From: Gonocerus acuteangulatus | Taxonomy: Eukaryota > Arthropoda > Insecta > Hemiptera > Coreidae | Reading direction: 5' to 3' | DNA: 64,000 nucleotides | Assembly: GCA_946811695.1 (NCBI GenBank) | Contig: OX328128.1 | Coordinates: 25,142,701 to 25,206,700 of the forward strand | Shown here: piece by piece, positions 57,142 to 64,000 of the stretch | Layout of the letters: each line of letters starts with the position of its first letter | Numbering within the stretch: the first letter of the stretch is position 1 | The notes under the pieces: model-generated | What the model was told of the DNA's origin: nothing | What the model saw: the letters and a program-made list of their open reading frames with translations, nothing else | The model's database searches: none | Translations under genes and position numbers: made by a program

Positions 57142-57279
57142 CAAATTTGAACCACCGTTATTTTCGGTCTCTAGGGGTTCTGAAACGCGAAATTTTCTAG
57201 TCGGCACTTTCGGATCGTTTCATTGTATCAACCTTATAAGCGGGGTTCCTCCCTATGGGGGAGGGAGGAACCGCGCTAA
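55963..57279 (-). mobile_element. HelA copy nested in HelA
   Basis: AGTCCGACTCGCAGGATTGC with TTAGCGCGGTTACA at one end. The (TA)n tract is at 57050-57141, and the hairpin GGTTCCTCCC..GGGAGGAACC plus GCGCTAA is at 57246-57279. Confidence 0.82.
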
Positions 57280-57445
57280 AACGTAAGCGTTACGATTTTT
57301 TTTGCGAGAATTTCGCCCCAAACGCCATCTTCCAGTGGGCGGATTTTGCTGGTTAACGAACTTGACCTTTTAAATTGGACGACGGGTTTTTGTACCAAAT
57401 TTCATCAAAATCGGACCATCAGGGACGCCAGAAATCCGCGAACAG

Positions 57446-57503
<58 letters not shown>

Positions 57504-57636
57504 TTGAACCACCGTCATTTTCGGTTTCTAGGGGCTCTGAAACGCAAAATTTTCTAGTCGGCACTTCTGGTTTGCGTCATGAGATCAACCTTATAAGCGG
57601 GGTTCCTCCCTATGGGGGAGGGAGGAACCGCGCTAA
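57280..57636 (-). mobile_element. Tandem extra HelA hairpin end (~357 bp)
   Basis: It begins ACGTAAGCGTTACGATTTTT inside the HelA body and repeats the terminal ~360 bp, including (TA)n (57449-57500) and the hairpin with GCGCTAA. It directly abuts the previous hairpin end. Confidence 0.82.
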
Positions 57637-57677
57637 TAGGTATATAGGTGTATGTATTTTTGTTTAAATAAAAAGTT

Positions 57678-57714
57678 CATTTTTCCCATTATATGAAATA
57701 TAATGGGAAAAATG
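57678..57714. repeat. Perfect 17-bp-arm hairpin
   Basis: CATTTTTCCCATTATAT and its exact complement, with a 3-base spacer. Confidence 0.92.
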
Positions 57715-58274
57715 AGGTTACAACTACAGCTTCAGCCTATTTAAAACAAAATGAAAACAAGTTCTATTAGTTTTAATAATTTATTTAATTATCGAAATAA
57801 CATATGATTTAAATTAATTCACGTTATATTTGTAAAACTAAACTAAACTAAAGCTTTAATTTAGTTTTTAACCAATTCCCAATGATTTAGTTGTAGTTTT
57901 AGTTCAACTAATATCCATTAATTATTTTAATTTTAGTTTTAGTTTTTATTTTTGCCGAACATTGTAAATTACAATTTGGGGACATAAGCAAACTTAGACT
58001 AAGGTACTAAATTTAGGGGGAGACAGAGGATGAATTTAATAATAACTTAGTAGTGTTTTTAAATCTGAAATTACAGCATTTATGCTCCTTCAGATGTATA
58101 TAATTCTACGTAGAAGAATAAAATGCCAGAAAAGAGGTCAAGTGGAAATATTTATTACTACGTAAACCTATGACATTAAGAACATTTTATTAAAAATTAA
58201 TATATATATAACTTGCGAATAAGGCGGAAGGTCAATAAAATTACGCCACAAACCTTTACACTTTTTTATTTATC

Positions 58275-58318
58275 TTCCCTACATGTTTCGCACCCTTATT
58301 GGTGCCTCTTCAGGGGAA
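58275..58318 (-). ncRNA. Hammerhead-ribozyme-like motif (L5, left arm)
   Basis: Minus-strand mirror of the right-arm motif: TTCCC, CTGAAGA, GCACC/GGTGC stem, GAAA, CATG, TA, GGGAA. All stems and core positions are preserved. Confidence 0.72.
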
Positions 58319-58435
58319 CACACTTAAACATTAAATTCAGCCTCAACTTGAGGAACTGCCTAACAGTTTAGACGAGGCCCTGCTAGTGGAAGGTTCCATT
58401 CCTCAAGTTGAGGCTGAATTTAATGTTTAAGTGTG

Positions 58436-58479
58436 TTCCCCTGAAGAGGCACCAATAAGGGTGCGAAACATGTAGGGAA
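58436..58479 (+). ncRNA. Hammerhead-ribozyme-like motif (L5, right arm)
   Basis: Stem I TTCCC (58436-58440) pairs with GGGAA (58475-58479). Core CTGAAGA is at 58441-58447. Stem II GCACC (58449-58453) pairs with GGTGC (58460-58464). Core GAAA is at 58465-58468. Stem III is the loopless self-complementary CATG (58469-58472), suited to dimer formation. Cleavage dinucleotide TA is at 58473-58474. This is the most complete of the hammerhead candidates in the window. Confidence 0.75.
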
Positions 58480-58491
58480 GATAAATAAAAA

Positions 58492-59982
58492 AGTCCGATT
58501 CGCAGGAACTGCGTCATCTTAGCGCGGTTCCGTTCTTATCTCTAGTGTTTATGAAGGCATAGAATAGAAATAGTTATTACTTTGTTTAGATCAATAGCGA
58601 AACAGCTATCCAAATGAAATCTCAAACAAACCAGTCTTGAAAGGTCTTGATTTACAATCTTACCAGTATGGGTCAGCTATACCATAAGTCGGGCAGAAAG
58701 GCCTCCGCTCAGAGGCATTTGGAAAGCCTTGGGATCTCTCTCTTTGAACGCTACATTTCTAACAATAAATTGATCTTCTTATTTTACTTAATCTGTTTTA
58801 TTGTCAAATACATTATCTGACTATAAGCAATTTAAAAATAACAAGGAATGATGTCTGTTTCATTCCTTTTTGTTTTGTTGTTAAACTCCAAACGTAACAA
58901 CAATTTCAACATATTAGTTTTAATGAATGTAGAACATGCAGAAAATGTTTCAACTGAATCCCATAATTCTAAGTACCAAAATGAAAGAGAAAAAGAACAG
59001 TTCGAATAAGCGAAATCAATTACTTTAAAGTTTTATGCACTTATTTCTCCTATTGACATCGCGTAATCAAAACTTTCTTTAGAACCATTTTTGTAGAGCA
59101 TTTAGTGAGCTTTCTAATGGTCATCTTCCGTTTCCCATGATTCTCAACCTTTTTCGAGATATTAAGGAAAGTATACAAAGTTACCATAACTTTTTATGTC
59201 TGTTAATAAAATATTTTATTCTAACCCTTCCTAAACTCCAAACGTAACAAAAATTTCAACATATTAGTTTTAATGAATGTAGAACATGCAGAAAATGTTT
59301 CAACTGAATCCCATAATTCTAAGTACCAAAATGAAAGAGAAAAAGAACAGTTCGAATAAGCGAAATCAATTACTTTAAAGTTTTATGCACTTATTTCTCC
59401 GATTGACATCGCGTAATCAAAACTTTCTTTAGAACCATTTTTGTAGAGCATTTAGTGACCTTTCTAATGGTCATCTTCCGTTTCCCAAGATTCTCAACCT
59501 TTTTCGAGATATTAAGGAAAGTATACAAAGTTACCAAAACTTTTCATGTCTGTTCATAAAATATTTTATTCTAACCCTTCCTTAACTCCAAACGTAACAT
59601 AACTTTCAACATATTAGTTCTAATGAAATTAGAACATGCAGATAATGTTTCAACTGAATCCCGTGATTCTAAGTACCCAAACCAAAAACGGAATTCAAAA
59701 ACTATTTTTCCAATTTTCTCGACAACGGTTAAAGCTATCGCCTTGAAAATGGTTTCATTCGTTTTTCTAGCCCAAGAAGCCTATAAAAAGAGTACTTACA
59801 AGCTTATGAACTCAAAAACGTAAGCGTTACGATTTTTTCTGCGCGAATTTCGCCTCAAACGCCATCTTCCAGTGGGCGGATTTTGCTGGTTAACGAACTT
59901 GACCTTTCAAATTGGACGACAGATTTTTGTACCAAATTTCATCAAAATCGGACCATCAGCGAAGCCAGAAATGAGCGAAGAG

Positions 59983-60077
<95 letters not shown>

Positions 60078-60231
60078 TATACATATATATATACAAATTT
60101 GAACCACCGTTATTTTCGGTCTCTAGGGGTTCTGAAACGCGAAATTTTCTAGTCGGCACTTCCGGATTGTTTCATTGTATCTACCCTATAAGCGGGGTTC
60201 CTCCCTATGGGGGAGGGAGGAACCGCGCTAA
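58492..60231 (-). mobile_element. HelA complete copy (~1.74 kb) inside L5
   Basis: Both ends are intact (AGTCCGATTCGCAGGAACTG; hairpin GGTTCCTCCC..GGGAGGAACC, GCGCTAA). The ~350-bp internal duplication (starts at 58996 and 59346) and (TA)n at 59987-60092 are present. It is closely similar to the copy at 31746-33338. The insertion site can be read exactly because the other L5 arm is uninterrupted. No target duplication beyond shared A residues. Confidence 0.88.
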
Positions 60232-60344
60232 AAGTGTAAAAGTTTGTGGCGTAATTTTAGTGACCTTCCGCCTTATTCTCGAGTTATATATATTTGAGCT
60301 AAGGGTCATTTAATGAATTATTAAAAATTAATGTGATGGCAAAA

Positions 60345-60970
60345 AGTCACAGGCGCCCAAATTTAGTGTTCGATATATTCCAAAAGTCGTCAAGGATGAT
60401 TGCACAATATAAGGCGCAATTTACCCGGTGCTGGTGTGTTGTCATAACCAATGCTACACGAAACAATTAGCAGCTGAGTAAATAATGCGACGAATACCAA
60501 CAATATCATATATGCAATCACCCTGTGATTCTAAGATACTTCCTATAAATCACTGTGACAACAATGATAGCTAACACACTAGCTTCCCGTGCAGTGTATT
60601 ATATACAAGGCCTACAACATTAACAGTTAAATATATACTCACTGAATGTAAAAGACGTGACAAACTTAACATTACACACGACCTACAAGAACTTCACAGA
60701 ATCTGAATAATATTATTTAAAGTTATTCTACTATTATAATTAGTATATTAGGCTAACATTTTAACTGCTTAAATCCTAGCACTCAATTTACATTATAAAA
60801 TGTCTTTATTCCATGTTTGTATTATTTCCAAAGACTGCTCTGCAGTTTGTCAACACTTATGTTCTATTACACACTTTATTTGTAACTGTTAGTGGCAGTT
60901 CTTGAGAAATGTAAGAGCATATCGCTTTTATTGCGGTTCTCCAATAAATAAATAAAAAAAAAAAAAAAAA
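60345..60970 (+). mobile_element. LINE 3' end with poly(A)
   Basis: It contains the coding relic at 60590-60706, a ~250-bp 3' UTR ending TTGCGGTTCTCCAATAAATA and a poly(A) at 60954-60970. The 5' limit is uncertain. Confidence 0.7.
60590..60706 (+). pseudogene. LINE ORF2 extreme C-terminus
   Basis: The frame reads CSVLYTRPTTLTVKYILTEC, then KRRDKLNITHDLQELHRI and a stop at 60704-60706. The LTVKYILTEC segment is the zinc-like C-terminal motif (LTV-x-HIL-x-EC) of many insect LINE ORF2 proteins, here with Tyr for His. Upstream is frame-broken. It differs from the 48-kb LINE. Confidence 0.65.
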
Positions 60971-61144
60971 TAATAAAGATACAAGGCTACACTCCACTAT
61001 CTCGGCATGGAAAACGTCACCTCAAGTCACAAGGCGAGATGGAGAGGTTATTTGGAGAATAAAAATTGGACTCACGAATATTGTAAGTAGGTACATTAAA
61101 TCCGACATACGCGACATAACAAAATCGGGAAATTATAAACTTAA

Positions 61145-61247
61145 AAACATTATGGTCCTCGGGTTTAGACCGTGTCTTCACTTTCTTCACCCACTTCATT
61201 GGCGAAGAAAGTGAAGTCACGATCAAAACGAGAAGACCATAATGTTG
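61145..61247. repeat. Imperfect palindrome, ~48-bp arms
   Basis: AACATTATGGTCCTCGGGTTT..TCACTTTCTTC is complementary to GAAGAAAGTGAAGTCACG..GACCATAATGTT, with several mismatches and a loop around CACCCACTTCATTG. Confidence 0.75.
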
Positions 61248-62284
61248 TAATGACTCGGACCGTGGAAGCCTACGAGTTAAATTATAAACTTATAAAGTTC
61301 TTTGTGGGCAGAGCAATAAACCACAGCGTATGTGATAAAAGTTTATTCAAAAAAGGAGGCTCACATACAGAAACAAACTCTAGGAGTGGCAAACACAAGA
61401 CAACAGCCTATATCCTCATATGCAACTACATCCTCATGAGGTTACATCGATACAGAACATCAAGATGTATATAAACGATACAATAACGGTCAAAAGTAGA
61501 ATTGTTCGCCTACATTCTTCGCCTTTAAAACCTAAATCAAGCAACCATCTTATGTGCAGGATTTCTCGCAAACATCAGCTTACAAAGGTTTATCGGTTCG
61601 GTTTATCGGAGTTTCAGTTACTCCCCATAAAGCAGAACTGACTTTACGTTAGTTCTGTATTTTTCATAAGTCTCCTGTTCTTCCATAAATGATGTAATTG
61701 AACCGAAGCCCCATTAGCTTTTTTTTATCAGAGAAATGTATCCCTTTCTTTTGTGATCAGACATCCAAAATAGGAAAAAGCTCTTTGATGTTTTGCCTTA
61801 TAACTGCCTACATTTATAAGAAAATACTAAGTAAATTAAAAGCCTTGAAGACAAAAAAACTAAACGTTTTGTTAAAGATCGTGCAGAATCGCTAATAGCT
61901 GACTTGTGGAGTCTAGGAACGTGGGAAGTATAAATTCTTAACTTCCTCATTACTGTAGATTCTTAATGGCCCGAGTCCAATGCCATTGTCGAGGAATAGC
62001 ATTGTAAGGATGGCCGATTGTAATTCTAAAGCTCAAGATGGAATCAGAATGCTGAATAAACTAATAATTACATTATTTATTTAGTTTTAGAATCCGCAAC
62101 TCGGAGATTCGCTCTGTAAACATGTAGGGAGCAAATAAAATAATAGATCAATAAAATCAAAACATTTAAACAACTAACAATTAATGAATTTATACTGTAC
62201 AAGAAAAACAAAGAAAGGAAAAAAGAAAGAAAAATGACAACTATAAAATTAAAAACAAGAAATTGATAAATTTATTGGGATGAT

Positions 62285-62590
62285 AGAAATTGTCAGGGTT
62301 CGGCTGTTCTGTCTTAATAATACTACACGCTCCTCATTGGTGTATCTTGTCTACAGAGTTTCGTTGCAAGGAAGTGCAAATAATGTCTGTTACGGCCAAA
62401 TTAATAATTTTTTTCCGGAGTAAACCCCTACTCTTAATGGACCGATTTAGTTTATTTCTACAAAACATTTTTGCTGTGTAGATACTCATGTCGTCTACCG
62501 TGTTTCGTTGGAATATAGTATATAGTAATTTGTGTCTGGGGTAACATCCCTCCCCCACCTTCTAATGGGCCGATTTTGCTGGTTAATCGA
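62285..62590 (-). mobile_element. HelB internal fragment next to an L3-type tail
   Basis: 62285-62330 (TTGTCAGGGTTCGGCTGT..CTTAATAATACTACA) matches the L3 tail. From 62330, two ~130-bp HelB-type units follow (TTTCGTTGCAAGGAAGTGCA.., GGAGTAAACCCCTA.., CCGATTTAGTTTATTTCTAC, then GTTTCGTTGGAAT.., CATCCCTCCCCC..GGGCCGATTTT). Confidence 0.5.
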
Positions 62591-62611
62591 TTCCTTTGAG
62601 AATGATATTGA

Positions 62612-62900
62612 TTAGAGATTTGCTCGTTTTTGCTTAGTTTTGGAGAAAATCGCAATACAAGAAACAAGACAAACTTTCATTTTTGAACATAGGTACTTTT
62701 TTTGAATTTTCAATGGAAAAAAATTGTCATTGCGAATAGTTTCAAGGAACCAATTACTAAAATACAATTTCTTGATGCTGATATAGTTTTCGTGTACGGT
62801 TTCTGGAACGGTAAAGCTTTAGAAGCGGCGCGGGAGTATGCGCGCCGATTCACATATAGAAGAGTGCTTAATCGGCGAGTCTTTTTGTTAACTTTTAATA
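62612..62900 (+). pseudogene. DUF4817-type transposase N-terminus, copy on plus strand
   Basis: The frame from 62702 contains ITKIQFLDADIVFVYGFWNG and KALEAAREYARRFTYRRVLN followed by RRVFLLTFNRL. This is the helix-turn-helix domain (DUF4817) found at the N-terminus of mariner-superfamily transposases in arthropods (pattern VYG-x3-GNA-EA-REYARRFP-RR-P-RRVF-R). It is truncated after about 60 residues. The upstream 90 bp match the 5' UTR of the minus-strand copy. Confidence 0.75.
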
Positions 62901-62955
62901 GACTGAGTCATTGTATTTATTTACTTTTTTTTATGTTATCATCTATTTAGTTTAG

Positions 62956-63698
62956 TTATTGCTTAATTAAATGTTGTCCTCTTTCAGAAAAATAAGCATA
63001 ACATCTAGCACTGACTTGATAAATTGCAGCTAAACACTGTTCTGATGATATGTTGTGCACTTCATCTATGATTCGGTTTCTTAATTGCGTTGATAGACAC
63101 CGAATAAACTTCCTGCTACAAGGTTCCCCATACGAAGAGAGCAATTACTAAAATTCAATGTCTTTGCCTAATTTGAAGTCATAAATTCTTTAAAATTTGA
63201 AGATGGTACGGTTGGCGATTATCACCTTTCAAAGTTCGTCATATTGCCTGCTGCGATATTCCTAATGCAGTTGTTGGACTCAATTTCTTCTCCGACGATC
63301 TGTTCTTAATTTTGCCTGGAATTGGTCGCCTTCATTATGAAGTAAGAATGACCCAGTTTCTTGTTGTATATTATAAGTTAACAAAAAGACTCGTCGATTA
63401 AGCACTCTTCTATTTTTTAATCGGTGCGCATACTCTCGCAACGCTTCTAAAGCATTACCGTCGCGGAAAACGTACACGAAAACTATATCAGCATCCAGAG
63501 ATTGAATTTTCGTAATTGGCATTGTGAAACAATTGCAATATGTAAGTACAAAAATGAAAACTTGTTTCGTTTCTTGTTTTGCGATTTTCTCCAAGACGAA
63601 GCAAAAACGAGCAAATCTCTAAAGGACTTTTTGCCTTAGTTTTTTCGGTCCCCTACACGCTCTTGAAGTTTTGCCATTTAAAATCGGGACACCCTGTA
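62956..63698 (-). mobile_element. Internally deleted mariner-superfamily element
   Basis: The 5' end on the minus strand is TACAGGGTGTCCCGATTTTA at 63698, next to TA. The N-terminal DUF4817 frame lies below 63540 (SLDADIVFVYVFRDGNALEA..). It is followed by a frame-shifted second HTH (TALGISQQAI..LKGDNRQPYHLQ, 63270-63190). The C-terminal segment is LRNRIIDEVHNISSEQ..CYAYFSERGQHL (63080-62960). The DDE catalytic core is missing. The other terminal repeat was not found. Confidence 0.75.
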
Positions 63699-64000
63699 TA
63701 TCCTCAATTGTCCTCTACAAATTCAACGAGGACTTGTGTTATGTGATTTGAGATATAACAAAACAGATTTCCATAAACTTCTTAAATGGATTGCTTATTT
63801 TCAAACTCTTGCGTAATGAGAGGCTAATTGTTCTGATCCGACTATTCCCTCGAAAAAAGGTCAGATTGATGTTTCCTGTATTTAATATAATGGAGCTCTT
63901 TTGATTGCGAACTCAAGGACCCTGCCTCCATGTGAACTATACTATAATGGTTGTCGTATGTGATAATAATGTGTTATTGTATGGTATTTTAATGTTTCGC
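63699..64000. other. Non-coding, no recognised feature
   Basis: No gene or repeat recognised in the last 300 bases. Confidence 0.4.

Larger units (their letters stand above)
55043..57964. mobile_element. hAT-like element ends surrounding nested insertions
   Basis: The left end CAGTGTTGGGAAAAACTAAC and the complement of the right end, CAATGTTCGGCAAAAATAAA, form an imperfect terminal repeat. Both ends are followed by many TTAGTTTTAG/CTAAAAC subterminal repeats, typical of hAT elements. A hairpin ACGTTAGCTTA-c-TAAGCTAACGT lies near the left end. The interior is filled by a 5S SINE and HelA copies. The expected 8-bp TSD is not evident (TTTTCAAT / TAAATTAC). Confidence 0.5.
58203..60290. mobile_element. 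Inverted-repeat element L5, interrupted by HelA
   Basis: The left arm (58203-58365) and the right arm (about 58400-58491 plus 60232-60290) are near-perfect complements: CCTTCCGCCTTATTC.., GTTTGTGGCGTAATTTTA, ATAAATAAAAAAGTGTAAA, CCTACATGTTTCGCAC, CCCTGAAGAGGC, and CTCAAGTTGAGGCTGAATTT. HelA (58492-60231) entered the right arm in the A-rich ATAAATAAAAAAG site, and its removal restores the arm. Confidence 0.85.

Overview
This is an AT-rich, repeat-dominated piece of a eukaryotic nuclear genome, almost certainly arthropod and most likely insect. The evidence is an intron-split host gene with GT/AG junctions, Copia, Jockey-like, mariner, piggyBac and hAT-type elements, tRNA- and 5S-rRNA-derived SINEs, and long (TA)n tracts. 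The species cannot be named from the sequence. No prokaryotic operons, CRISPR arrays or intact rRNA/tRNA genes were seen.

Host genes. The only recognisable host gene is on the minus strand at 2.7-5.0 kb: three consecutive exons (5006-4828, 3974-3738, 2957-2766) of an organic anion transporting polypeptide (OATP/SLCO). Their phases join cleanly. The gene runs off the left side, and its next intron holds an internally deleted Copia element (1-2520) that carries a foldback MITE in gag. An 85-codon ORF at 49.6 kb is the only other candidate, and it is unidentified.

Repeat landscape. (1) A family called HelA/HelB here has a TTAGC.. hairpin end, an internal (TA)n tract and a subterminal stem-loop end. 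It resembles non-autonomous Helentrons (HINE/DINE-type) and occurs about 20 times, including nested and tandem copies. (2) An 82-bp satellite with 53-bp truncated units fills 15.55-21.39 kb. It shows a higher-order duplication of about 2.7 kb and abuts HelA sequence on its right. (3) At least five inverted-repeat loci (23.4, 25.4-28.7, 47.0, 53.0, 58.2-60.3 kb) carry CTGANGA...GAAA cores with pairing stems. These are hammerhead-ribozyme-like motifs of the kind known in Penelope-like retroelements and animal retrozymes. Two of the five are interrupted by HelA insertions. (4) Two tRNA-derived SINE families, several copies bounded by perfect 11-12 bp target duplications, and a 5S-rRNA-derived SINE (two copies). 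(5) LINE 3' fragments (10.3, 21.6, 38.6, 47.9, 60.6 kb), a solo-LTR candidate (53.7 kb), a piggyBac-type MITE (TTAA) inside a SINE, a hAT-type MITE with an 8-bp duplication inside a HelA copy, and decayed mariner-superfamily transposases (11.8 and 62.6-63.7 kb).

How the parts relate. The window is mostly layered insertions, and the nesting orders them in time: OATP intron < Copia < MITE; hammerhead inverted repeat < HelA < hAT MITE; SINE B < piggyBac MITE; LINE < SINE A. The signals most worth following are the paired inverted hammerhead motifs, the co-varying ends of HelA and HelB, and the satellite bordering HelA.
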